64,000 nucleotides of DNA from Polyangiaceae bacterium (lineage in GTDB: Bacteria; Myxococcota_A; Polyangia; Polyangiales; Polyangiaceae): positions 1 through 64,000 of the forward strand of contig JAICTZ010000008.1 in the NCBI GenBank assembly GCA_025936115.1, written 5' to 3'. Shown piece by piece: positions 27,420-34,770 of this stretch; position 1 is the stretch's first letter, and the number at the start of each line of letters is the position of its first letter. Made by a program: the position numbers and the translations under genes. The notes under the pieces are model-generated. The model searched no databases, was not told the DNA's origin, and saw only the letters and a program-made list of their open reading frames with translations.

Positions 27420-28301
27420 TCAGTCCTCGTCGTCGCGATTCCATGAGCGCCAATTGCCGCCGCCACCCCGTTCGGGCGGTGCCGCGCGACCTTTGCTCAC
27501 GGCCCCACGCTTCTTTTTCTTGCGAGCGTCGCCTTCTTCGCCGCCCTCGGCGGGTCCACCGGCGCCGCGGCGTCGACCTTCGGGACGACTGCCGGGAGGC
27601 GCGTCCGGTGGTGGCGCCGGATATCCGCCTCCCCCACCACCACCGCCGCCGGCCCAACCGCCGCCGCCGTCTTCGCGCGGCGGCCTCGGACCCATGCCGC
27701 GCCCGCCGGCACCGCCGCCGGGGGCCGCGCCGCGAGGATGCGCGATGTTGACGAGCAAGCGACGACCACGCACGTCCACACCGCGCAGCGCGATGATCGC
27801 TTCGTTCGCAGCGTCGGCAGTCTGCAGCGTGACGAAGCCGAAGCCGCGCGGACGACCGTCGGGTCCCGCGGGCAAGTGCACGCGCGCGATCTGCGTGACG
27901 CCGTGCTCACCGAGAAACCCGATGACCTCTTGCTGGGAAGCGTCGTACGGCAAATTCCCGACGTAGAGCGTGCGATCCTCCGTCGAGCCGGAGGCGCCGG
28001 GCGCGGCTTCATTTCCGCGCGATTCACCACGCCGCGGTGGCTCGGATGAAAACGGTCGCACCGAAATCGAGCGGCCCGCTTGGAGCGAGCCGTCGAGTGA
28101 TTGCCGCGCGTTGTTTGCTTCGTCCGGGGTCGAGAAAGTCACGAACCCAAAACCGCGCGGCCGTCCTGTCGCGCGATCGCGCGGGAGCGAGACATCGACC
28201 ACCGTGCCGCCCACGGCCTCGAACACCTCGCGCAGGACGTCCTCCGTCACGGAGTCCGGCAAGCCCGCCACGAAGAGCTTGCATGCGTCCTCTGTAGCCA
28301 T
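27420..28301 (-). CDS. twin-RRM RNA-binding protein with Gly/Pro/Arg-rich tail
   Basis: A 293-residue protein with two RNA-recognition motifs: RRM1 (about 8-83; RNP2 KLFVAGLP, RNP1 RGFGFVTF) and RRM2 (about 111-187; RNP2 TLYVGNLP, RNP1 RGFGFVTL). Both RNP1 motifs keep their aromatic residues, so both should bind single-stranded RNA. Residues 190-293 are low complexity: RGG/GGGG and Pro runs, then a KKKKRG stretch and a terminal WNRDDED. Bacterial RRM proteins usually have one domain. ATG 28301 starts directly before RRM1. The role is probably RNA chaperoning or post-transcriptional control, by inference. Confidence 0.9.
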   Translation of the reverse strand: MATEDACKLFVAGLPDSVTEDVLREVFEAVGGTVVDVSLPRDRATGRPRGFGFVTFSTPDEANNARQSLDGSLQAGRSISVRPFSSEPPRRGESRGNEAAPGASGSTEDRTLYVGNLPYDASQQEVIGFLGEHGVTQIARVHLPAGPDGRPRGFGFVTLQTADAANEAIIALRGVDVRGRRLLVNIAHPRGAAPGGGAGGRGMGPRPPREDGGGGWAGGGGGGGGGYPAPPPDAPPGSRPEGRRRGAGGPAEGGEEGDARKKKKRGAVSKGRAAPPERGGGGNWRSWNRDDED

Positions 28302-28332
28302 CGTCGTCTGATTCTTTTGAAAAACTGGACCA

Positions 28333-28396
28333 GGCGCGAAGCGCGCCATCAAGCCCAAAGTCCGAAGACCGTAACGCCACCGCATTCAGTGTTCAA
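28333..28396 (-). promoter_or_regulatory. candidate promoter and leader hairpin of the RRM gene
   Basis: On the minus strand TTGAAC (28396-28391), a 17-base spacer and TACGGT (28373-28368) form a weak sigma70-like pair, giving a leader of about 60 bases. The leader contains GGCGCG-AAG-CGCGCC (28347-28333), a 6-bp GC stem with a 3-base loop, 32 bases before the start codon. Confidence 0.3.
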
Positions 28397-28515
28397 GTGC
28401 TCGCTCACGACGAGCCTCCCTCAAGGGCCGCTCAGAGGTCCAAATCGGGTCACGGCCGGGCCCGGCATACCCTTCGCGTCCCGCGTCGCCTCTCCCCCTC
28501 GTCGATGCCAGGAAT

Positions 28516-29460
28516 GTGCGATTCTCGGCGTGCTTGAAAGTCGCCCTCATCGTCAATCCGACTGCCGGCAGCGGTTCCGCGGGCAGGGCAGCCCCCACGG
28601 TTCAACGAGCACTCGAGCGGCGGGGACTCGCCGTGACGCTCGGCGCCACGAAACAGCCTGGAGACGCCACCCGCCTCGCGCACGAGGCTCGGCGGGCCGC
28701 GCTCGACTGCATCATCGTGATGGGCGGTGACGGAACGCTCAATGAAGTCTGCCAAGCGTACCTCGACGAGCGTGGGCAGCCGCTGGCCGGGCCGCCCCTC
28801 GGACTCGTGCCCGCTGGCACGGGCGGTGACTTCCGGAAGACGCTCGAGCTCGGAACGGATCTCGAAGCGAGCATCGAGCACTTGGTGGCGCACGAACCGC
28901 GCCCGTTCGATCTCGGTATCCTGCAAGCCGTCGCGGAAGACGGGCGGCCGGTGACACGCGCCTTCGTCAACATCACGAGCTTCGGTCTCGGCGGTCTCAC
29001 CGATCGCATCGTGAACGCGGGGCCCAAATGGCTCGGCGGCAAATCTGCGTTCCTTCTCGGCACGGTGCGGGCGCTGCTCGCCTATCGCAACGCCGCGGTG
29101 CGCGTGAAGGTCGACGGGAACACGTGGCTCGAATCGCCCGTGGTCAACGTCGCGCTCGCCAACGGGCGCTACTTCGGCGGGGGTATGCAAATTGCTCCCG
29201 ACGCCGATCCGACGGACGGCCTTTTCGACGTCGTCGCACTCGGCGACCTCACGCGTTTACAAACCGTCAGCCTCACGCAGCGCGTCTACGCGGGGACGCA
29301 CCTCGGTCAGCCCGCCATCACGACCACGCGCGGAGCGCTCGTCGAAGCGGAGGCATTGGCGCCCGGTACCGAGGTCTTGATCGACATGGACGGCGAGACG
29401 CCCGGGCGACTGCCGCTCACGGCGCGCGTCGCACCTGGCGCTCTACTGTTCCGCAGCTGA
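28516..29460 (+). CDS. diacylglycerol kinase family lipid kinase
   Basis: DAGK-catalytic-domain lipid kinase (YegS/DgkB/BmrU group), 314 residues. It begins VALIVNPTAGSG, the nucleotide-binding loop, and has VMGGDGTLNEV, PLGLVPAGTGGDFRKTL and a C-terminal beta domain with YFGGGMQIAPDADPTDGLFD. It phosphorylates a lipid with a free hydroxyl, probably diacylglycerol or a ceramide-like lipid. GTG 28516 or TTG 28534 are the possible starts; the second begins right at the first beta strand. The 3' end overlaps the convergent lgt by 18 bases. Confidence 0.88.
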   Translation: MRFSACLKVALIVNPTAGSGSAGRAAPTVQRALERRGLAVTLGATKQPGDATRLAHEARRAALDCIIVMGGDGTLNEVCQAYLDERGQPLAGPPLGLVPAGTGGDFRKTLELGTDLEASIEHLVAHEPRPFDLGILQAVAEDGRPVTRAFVNITSFGLGGLTDRIVNAGPKWLGGKSAFLLGTVRALLAYRNAAVRVKVDGNTWLESPVVNVALANGRYFGGGMQIAPDADPTDGLFDVVALGDLTRLQTVSLTQRVYAGTHLGQPAITTTRGALVEAEALAPGTEVLIDMDGETPGRLPLTARVAPGALLFRS

Positions 29461-30324
29461 CGGACTCGCGGTCGGCACGGCGAAGCGTGGGGGCGCGGGT
29501 GGCGGCGCGGTCCCGGTGTGCCGCGCACGCACGAGCAGCGCCACACCGAGCACGAAGAGCGGCACGCAGCCCCACTGGGCCGGCGTTAGCCCGAGATAAC
29601 GCGCGTCTCCGCCCGCCGCATAACCAGCGATCACGGCGCCGGCACGTTCACGCAGGAAATCGAGGCCGAAACGGAGCGGCGCGTAGTACGCGCACATCGT
29701 GCCAGCGTAAAAACCCCAGGGCCGCGGCCGCCGCATGAGCCACAGGAACGCGAGCATGAGCGGCACGGTGATCGCGAGCTCCATGAGGCCGAGGTCGATA
29801 CGACCTCCGTCCGGGTAGCGCACCGCGAACCAGAGGTCGCTGTGCACGCCAGGATGATCGTGCGCGATCGAGCAGCCGAGCCTGCCGAACGTCCAACTTA
29901 TCGGGAAGCAACTCGTGACCACGTCGGTGTACGGGAGGACGGGCGTCCGGTACCAGAGCCGCCAAGCGAGCCCGCCGATGATGCTGCCCGTGAAGCCGCC
30001 GAAGCTCGAGAGTCCTTCCCACAGCCTGAGGAGCGACCACGGATCGCGCAGGGCTTCGCGCGGGTAATACGAAAGCGTGTCGAGCACGTGCCCGAAGAAG
30101 AAGCTCGAGAGCACGACCCAAGTCAGGAAAGAAACGAGCGCTCGTTCGTTCAAGCCGCGTTTGCGTGCAGCGTGGATCGCCGCGCGAGAGCCGAAGTAGA
30201 GCCCGAGCGCGACCAGCGTACCGAAGGGCTTGAGCGCGATCGCAGCGGGCGGGAAACCACCGAACGCGTGCGCGGGCACGAGCGTGAGCTCGGGGATCTG
30301 AATGTAGGGAATGCTCGGGGCCAT
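29443..30324 (-). CDS. lgt: prolipoprotein diacylglyceryl transferase, divergent
   Basis: Lgt-type enzyme that attaches diacylglycerol to the lipobox Cys of prolipoproteins; 293 residues, about seven transmembrane helices. The signature GRLGCSIAHDHPG (147-159) matches the Lgt GRxGN/C block and SSFGGFTGSIIGG (106-118) the HGG block. At the place of E. coli His103 there is Phe (F108), and Asn146 is replaced by Cys (C151), while Arg (R148) is kept. The Cys variant is common in other phyla; the His loss is more unusual. The many lipoproteins in this window need an Lgt, but this may be a lineage variant or a paralogue. Confidence 0.8.
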   Translation of the reverse strand: MAPSIPYIQIPELTLVPAHAFGGFPPAAIALKPFGTLVALGLYFGSRAAIHAARKRGLNERALVSFLTWVVLSSFFFGHVLDTLSYYPREALRDPWSLLRLWEGLSSFGGFTGSIIGGLAWRLWYRTPVLPYTDVVTSCFPISWTFGRLGCSIAHDHPGVHSDLWFAVRYPDGGRIDLGLMELAITVPLMLAFLWLMRRPRPWGFYAGTMCAYYAPLRFGLDFLRERAGAVIAGYAAGGDARYLGLTPAQWGCVPLFVLGVALLVRARHTGTAPPPAPPRFAVPTASPSAAEQ

Positions 30325-30342
30325 CGGGTGCAGCCAGCAGCG

Positions 30343-31356
30343 TCAGCGTTTCGGCCGCTTGCCCTGGCCTCGGGGTGCGACCGGCGTCGCCGGCGGCTTC
30401 GTTTCGGGACCGAACGCGATCGCGTCGTCGGCGCCGGGGTCGACGGCGGCGGTGACCGTCACGTGGACACCGTCACAATCGCGCTCGAGCACCACGGGGC
30501 TGACGGCGGGCCGCTCGCAGGCGGCTGCGGCAAGCGGAGTCCCGAGAGCGTTTTGGATCACGAGCAGCGTACGACCGATGGCTTCGGCGCGTGACTGCGG
30601 GTCGCTGAACGAGACCGGGCGCAGATCGAGCGCCTCGCCGACGCGGCTGAAGAGCTCGCGACCGTGCAGGCGCATGCCCGCGACCGCACCCGACGTGACG
30701 ACGAGCTCCACCGTGTACGCCGCCTCGCGCGGGATGAGCTGCGTCGAAGCGTTCGGAATCGCAAAGCGCGGCGCAACGGTCCGGGCGCAAACGTCGAGCG
30801 GGCAGCTCGGCCCGGGCTCAGCGAGGGCCAAGCGCTCCCGCAGGTCCGGCGGCAGCGCGGCGAGTGGTTGCCCGTAGCTTCGCACCGCCGCGAGCGCGCC
30901 GATCCACCCCGTGAGCTCGGCGACGAACGTCCTTCTCTGCCCGGCCGCGCGCTCGAGCCCGGCTTGGAGCGATTCGACGCGCTCCTCGTGCGCGCTCGCT
31001 CGCCGCGCTACGAAGCGCCTCGCGGTTTCGAGCTCTTCGATGCGCTCGTGCACCGCACCGATGCTGGGACCGTCGGGGAGCGCCTTGGCGTAGGCGAGTA
31101 AGAGCGGCAGCTTGTCATGAGCCTTCGCGACGTAGGCGCGCTCGGCGCTGCCGAACCAGGCGCGGAGCTCGGGGGCGTAGGCGCCGTTCGGCGAGACGTG
31201 CAGGTAACGATTGGCGGCGCCGAGCCGCGCTTCGACCGTGGGCGCGACCCGCGTCTCACGATAGAGCCGATACCCCGCGCGCGGCGTCACGATTTGCCGG
31301 CCGGCGGCGCAGCCAGCGGCGAGCGCTGCGACGGCGAAGAGCGCGCGGCGCGTCAC
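30343..31356 (-). CDS. hypothetical lipoprotein
   Basis: A 337-residue lipoprotein of unknown function. GTG 31356 is chosen because it overlaps the upstream stop (GTGA) and gives a signal peptide RRALFAVAALAAGC with a lipobox at about residue 16. The mature part has a helical, Arg/Glu-rich middle (about 95-145, ERIEELETARRFVARRASAH), probably a coiled coil, and a C-terminal beta-rich domain with two Cys pairs. The tail is RGQGKRPKR. It is the last gene in a four-gene envelope cluster after pepP and ends 18 bp from the lgt start. Confidence 0.7.
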   Translation of the reverse strand: MTRRALFAVAALAAGCAAGRQIVTPRAGYRLYRETRVAPTVEARLGAANRYLHVSPNGAYAPELRAWFGSAERAYVAKAHDKLPLLLAYAKALPDGPSIGAVHERIEELETARRFVARRASAHEERVESLQAGLERAAGQRRTFVAELTGWIGALAAVRSYGQPLAALPPDLRERLALAEPGPSCPLDVCARTVAPRFAIPNASTQLIPREAAYTVELVVTSGAVAGMRLHGRELFSRVGEALDLRPVSFSDPQSRAEAIGRTLLVIQNALGTPLAAAACERPAVSPVVLERDCDGVHVTVTAAVDPGADDAIAFGPETKPPATPVAPRGQGKRPKR

Positions 31357-31742
31357 GGGGACGACTCCGGGCAAAACTGGCACTCCGACGGCAGCACGCG
31401 ACCTTCGTCCTTCACGTAGTCGCGATACTCGCTGCAGCCCGCGGCTTCGAGGGCGTCGAGACACACCTCGCCGTCATGGACGAGCGGCACGCAGCCTTCC
31501 GGCAGCATCGGCGCTTCATAGTCCGGCGAGCAGACGTCGGCGCAATAGTTCGAGGAAAATGCGCACTCGGTGCACTTTTGGCAATCGCGCTCGCGCTTGA
31601 GCTCGAAGAACGCCACGGGGTCGAGCGTCTCGGCGTGTTGACCGCAGCCGCCGACGTCGCCCGGCGTCGGCGCGAGCGAGAGCGCCGCGAGTGCCAACAC
31701 GACGCTCAGCCGGAAGCCGCCGCTGCGCCTGAACGAGCTCAT
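31353..31742 (-). CDS. secreted Cys-rich hypothetical protein
   Basis: A 129-residue exported protein with signal-like FRLSVVLALAALSLAPTP and a compact mature domain holding about eleven Cys (including CQKCTECAFSSNYCADVC and ECQFC). Spacing such as C-x2-C-x2-C suggests a disulfide-rich fold or metal binding. A lipobox is not clear, though GGC occurs soon after the hydrophobic stretch. ATG 31742 is set by an ATGA overlap with the upstream gene and its stop overlaps the next GTG, so it is translated as part of a tightly coupled run. No family recognised. Confidence 0.65.
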   Translation of the reverse strand: MSSFRRSGGFRLSVVLALAALSLAPTPGDVGGCGQHAETLDPVAFFELKRERDCQKCTECAFSSNYCADVCSPDYEAPMLPEGCVPLVHDGEVCLDALEAAGCSEYRDYVKDEGRVLPSECQFCPESSP

Positions 31743-32371
31743 GGAAGCACTTCGTAGTCGAACCACGCGCCGAGCTGGAGCGCGAACACGGGGATCGCCG
31801 TTTTGGCGCGGTCGGGCGTGGCGCCGCCGTAAAACAAGCTGCCCACGAACTCGGCGCTCACACCGACGCCGCCCAGAAACAGCCACGCGCCGCCGAGCGC
31901 AGCCTCGAGACCCATCGTGGCGTCCGGTCGGAGCACGACGGGCACCCCCGCGCGCCCACGAAAAATGGCGTGCTCGCCGAGCGGATAGAGCGCCGCATAA
32001 TAGAACCCGAGCACCTGCTGCGCGATGCCGTCCGTCGCCGTCAGCAGTGACAGCTGCATGCCGTGCTGGAGCCCGTCCGGCGGACCGAAGGCGACGCCGA
32101 GGCTCAGATCGAGGTAGGTCGCCGTGAAGCCGAAGGCGTCGGACGACCCCAAGCGATAGGGGTTATTCGTGTGAACACCCTTGCCGAGCGCGAGTTCGCC
32201 GAAGGTGTGCACGTAGGGCCCGCCGGGCGGCGCCGGCGTGCGGGCGGTCTCGTGCGAAAGATCGAGACGTGAAAGGTCCTCGCCATCTTGCGCGATCGCG
32301 GGCGACGCCCCGAGCATCACGGCGAGTGCCGCGAAGAGAACGGGCACGGGCCTCGCATGGACTGCCGACAA
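31739..32371 (-). CDS. exported outer-membrane-like hypothetical protein
   Basis: A 210-residue exported protein. TTG 32371 is preferred because AGAGG lies eight bases before it and it starts just after the pepP stop; GTG 32347 is an alternative. The signal peptide ends at ASPAIA before QDGED. The mature part has alternating hydrophobic/Gly strands (FGFTATYLDLSLGVAFG, GLEAALGGAWLFLGGVGVS, FALQLGAWFDYEVLP at the C terminus), consistent with a small beta-barrel or lipocalin-like outer membrane protein. No catalytic motif is visible. Confidence 0.65.
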   Translation of the reverse strand: MSAVHARPVPVLFAALAVMLGASPAIAQDGEDLSRLDLSHETARTPAPPGGPYVHTFGELALGKGVHTNNPYRLGSSDAFGFTATYLDLSLGVAFGPPDGLQHGMQLSLLTATDGIAQQVLGFYYAALYPLGEHAIFRGRAGVPVVLRPDATMGLEAALGGAWLFLGGVGVSAEFVGSLFYGGATPDRAKTAIPVFALQLGAWFDYEVLP

Positions 32372-32375
32372 CGAA

Positions 32376-33677
32376 CTAACCTCTACACGCCTGCTCGACG
32401 GAATCGATCGTCTTCGGAATCGCCTCGGAAAGCACACGCGCACCGGTCTCGGTCACGAGCACGTCGTCCTCGATGCGGATCCCGATACCGCGAAATTCCG
32501 GCCCGACACGCTCGTCCGTGGCGGTGAAATAGAGACCGGGCTCCACCGTGAGCACCATGCCCGGCGCGAGCGGGCGCGCTTTGCGCTCCACGTAGTACGC
32601 GCCCACATCGTGCACGTCCATGCCGAGCCAGTGACTCGTGCCGTGCATGAACCACGGCTTGTAGCGCTTGGCCTCGACCGCCTCGTCGAGCGGGCCTTCC
32701 ACGAGACCGAGCTCCATGAGTCCCTCGGTGAGGACGCGCGCCGCGGCGAGATGGACGCTCTCGAGCGTCGCCCCGGGACGCACGGCGGCGATGGCGGCGA
32801 GCTCGGCTGCGAGCACGAGCTCGTAACTGCGGCGTTGCGCCGGCGTGAACCTGCCGTTCACCGGAAAGGTGCGGGTGACATCGCTCGCGTAGTACTCGTA
32901 TTCGGATCCGGCATCCACGAGCAGCAAATCGCCGTCCTGCATACGACGGTCGTTCTTGCGGTAGTGCAGGATGGTGCTGTTCGGACCCGAACCGACGATG
33001 GGTGGGTATGCTTGCCGCTCCGAACCTTGCCGGCGGAAGACGCCACGCAGGAGCGCCTCGGCCTCGTACTCGAACATGCCGGGCTTGGACGCCGCCATCA
33101 CGGCGCGGTGACCGTCGGCCGTGATCGCGAGCGCCTGCTGCATGCAGGCAATCTCCTCGGGCGCTTTGATGAGCCGCTCCTCGTGGAGCACGCTCGAGGG
33201 ATCGACGATCGCGCGCGGGACGCTCGCCGTTCCGCGCCGCGCGAGCCGGCGCACCGCCTCGAGTGCCTGCAGTACGACGTCGTCGTTCGCGCGGGCGCGA
33301 CCGAGCGCGTAATGGATGCTGGCCACGTTGGCGAGCAACGCGGGGAGCTCCTTACCGAGCTCCTCGAGCGGGAAGGCGGCGTCCGCCCCGTACTCGGCGA
33401 CGGCACCTTCTACCCCGGCACGGGGACCGTCCCAGGCCTCGCGTTCGGGATCACGGGGCCGCACGAAGAGCACGAAGCGCGGCTCGGCGCCTCCGCGCAA
33501 GACGAGCACGCTGTCGGGCTCGTCGAAGCCCGAGAGATAGTGAAAGTCCGACTCCTGGCGCCACTCGTGCTCCACGTCGTTGTTGCGGATGAGGTACGGG
33601 GCAGCAAACACGACGAGCACGGCGTCACCCATGGCTTCGAAGACGCGCTTGCGCCGGCGCTGGAAGTCGATGGACAT
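32376..33677 (-). CDS. pepP: Xaa-Pro aminopeptidase P (M24B)
   Basis: Metallo-aminopeptidase releasing N-terminal residues before proline, 433 residues. The N-terminal creatinase-like domain begins FQRRRKRVFEAMGDAVLVVF; the pita-bread catalytic domain shows dinuclear metal ligands in LLLVDAGSEYEYYASDVTRTF (two Asp), HGTSHWLGMDVHD (His), TVEPGLYF (Glu) and GIGIRIEDDVLVT (Glu). The arrangement and length fit PepP. It heads the minus-strand envelope gene run; the divergent gene begins 78 bp away. Confidence 0.95.
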   Translation of the reverse strand: MSIDFQRRRKRVFEAMGDAVLVVFAAPYLIRNNDVEHEWRQESDFHYLSGFDEPDSVLVLRGGAEPRFVLFVRPRDPEREAWDGPRAGVEGAVAEYGADAAFPLEELGKELPALLANVASIHYALGRARANDDVVLQALEAVRRLARRGTASVPRAIVDPSSVLHEERLIKAPEEIACMQQALAITADGHRAVMAASKPGMFEYEAEALLRGVFRRQGSERQAYPPIVGSGPNSTILHYRKNDRRMQDGDLLLVDAGSEYEYYASDVTRTFPVNGRFTPAQRRSYELVLAAELAAIAAVRPGATLESVHLAAARVLTEGLMELGLVEGPLDEAVEAKRYKPWFMHGTSHWLGMDVHDVGAYYVERKARPLAPGMVLTVEPGLYFTATDERVGPEFRGIGIRIEDDVLVTETGARVLSEAIPKTIDSVEQACRG

Positions 33678-33755
33678 CGGCCCAAAGTGTTACACGGCGG
33701 CTCCGCGCGCACAGCCGCATTTGACGAGCGGAGCACCTGGCGGTACGCGTTGCGC

Positions 33756-34253
33756 GTGCCGAGTGAGCCTGCTGGCGGGCCGGACGTCCCCCCCGAATCC
33801 GAGGTCGACCGGCGCAAGCTCGAGCGCCTCATCCCGGACATCATCAAGCGCGTTCTCGAAGCCGGCCTCGAGCGCTTGAGCGAGGGTCCCGACAGCGTGC
33901 GGCGCGTGATGGGCGACTTACGCCTCCCGCGCGAAGCGCTCGGCGCGATCTGGTCGCAAATCGACGAGACCAAGACGGGGCTCTACCGCGTCGTCGCCAA
34001 AGAGGTGCGCGACTTTCTCGAGCAGACGAGCTTTGCCGAGGAGCTCACGCGCGCGCTCACCGCGCTCTCGTTCGAGATCCGAACCGAGGTGCGCTTCGTC
34101 CCGAACGACGCGAAAGGCAGACCGAGCCCGGACGTCCGCTCGAAGGTGAGCGTGAAGCGTCGCTCGTCGTCGCCCGCTGCGCCCGAAGACGATACGATGA
34201 AGGACCCCGGCGACACCGCGCGCGCCGGCGAATCGAACGAGGAAACGAAATGA
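33756..34253 (+). CDS. conserved hypothetical protein
   Basis: A soluble 165-residue protein of unknown function. The core (about 20-120) is helical: LIPDIIKRVLEAGLERLSEG, RLPREALGAIWSQIDETKTG, YRVVAKEVRDFLEQTSFAEE, then FEIRTEVRFVPND and a basic, Ser-rich disordered tail. GTG 33756 is used; TTG 33750 is two codons upstream. The stop overlaps the next ATG (ATGA), so this protein and the following zinc-ribbon protein are probably made together. Confidence 0.7.
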   Translation: MPSEPAGGPDVPPESEVDRRKLERLIPDIIKRVLEAGLERLSEGPDSVRRVMGDLRLPREALGAIWSQIDETKTGLYRVVAKEVRDFLEQTSFAEELTRALTALSFEIRTEVRFVPNDAKGRPSPDVRSKVSVKRRSSSPAAPEDDTMKDPGDTARAGESNEETK

Positions 34254-34720
34254 AACCGCTTAGCGCCGGCTCGGAAATCGACGCCTGGTGCACCAAATGT
34301 CGTATGGATCTCGGCCATCGCATCGTGGCGCTCGTCGCTGGCGCTCCGAAACGCGTGATCTGTCTTACTTGCGGCGGCGAACACGCCTATCACGCGCCGC
34401 GCAGCGCGCCCGCCAAAGCGGGCGTCTTCATCCGTAAGAACGGCGCCGCAGCGCCGGCCGAAAAGAAGGCTCCCGCCGGCGTGCGCGCAGCGGCGCGCGC
34501 CCGCGTCGAACAAGAGCGTTACGACGCCTGGGCCCAGCGCACGCTCGGGCGCACGGTCGACGCTTTCAAGCGCTACTCGATGGAGCTCACGCTCGCGCAG
34601 GGTGAGCTCGTCCTGCACCCGAAGTTCGGCGAGGGCTACGTGGAGGCCGTGCGCGAGGACGGCAAAGTCTCCGTCATGTTCCGCGACGGCGCGCGCACGC
34701 TCGCGCATCGGGCGCGGTAG
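34250..34720 (+). CDS. zinc-ribbon hypothetical protein
   Basis: A 156-residue protein with an N-terminal zinc-ribbon-like C-x2-C (WCTKCRMDLGHRI) and C-x2-C (CLTCGGEH) pair, an Ala/Lys-rich linker (about 50-85), and a C-terminal SH3-like stretch LVLHPKFGEGYVEAVREDGK, with VMFRDGARTLAH, resembling CarD/KOW-type beta domains of transcription-associated proteins. It may bind nucleic acid or RNA polymerase; this is inference. Coupled to the upstream gene by ATGA. Confidence 0.72.
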   Translation: MKPLSAGSEIDAWCTKCRMDLGHRIVALVAGAPKRVICLTCGGEHAYHAPRSAPAKAGVFIRKNGAAAPAEKKAPAGVRAAARARVEQERYDAWAQRTLGRTVDAFKRYSMELTLAQGELVLHPKFGEGYVEAVREDGKVSVMFRDGARTLAHRAR

Positions 34721-34728
34721 CTAAGTAA

Positions 34729-34768
34729 CGACGGCGGAGACGTCCGTTCCGAGACGGAACCGCCGTCG
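34729..34768. terminator. bidirectional stem-loop between convergent genes
   Basis: CGACGGCGG (34729-34737) pairs with CCGCCGTCG (34760-34768), and an inner TCCGT/ACGGA stem adds five pairs. It sits just after the zinc-ribbon gene stop and just before the convergent pseudouridine synthase stop (34771), so it can terminate both. There is no U tract on either side, so termination would be unconventional or the stem may protect 3' ends. Confidence 0.5.
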
Positions 34769-34770
34769 CA

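Noticed and set aside
27420..27660. Gly/Pro-rich 3' part of the RRM gene as a frameshift artefact
   Set aside because: Composition is low complexity, but the frame ends in an ordered-looking acidic terminus and RGG-like tails are usual for RRM proteins.
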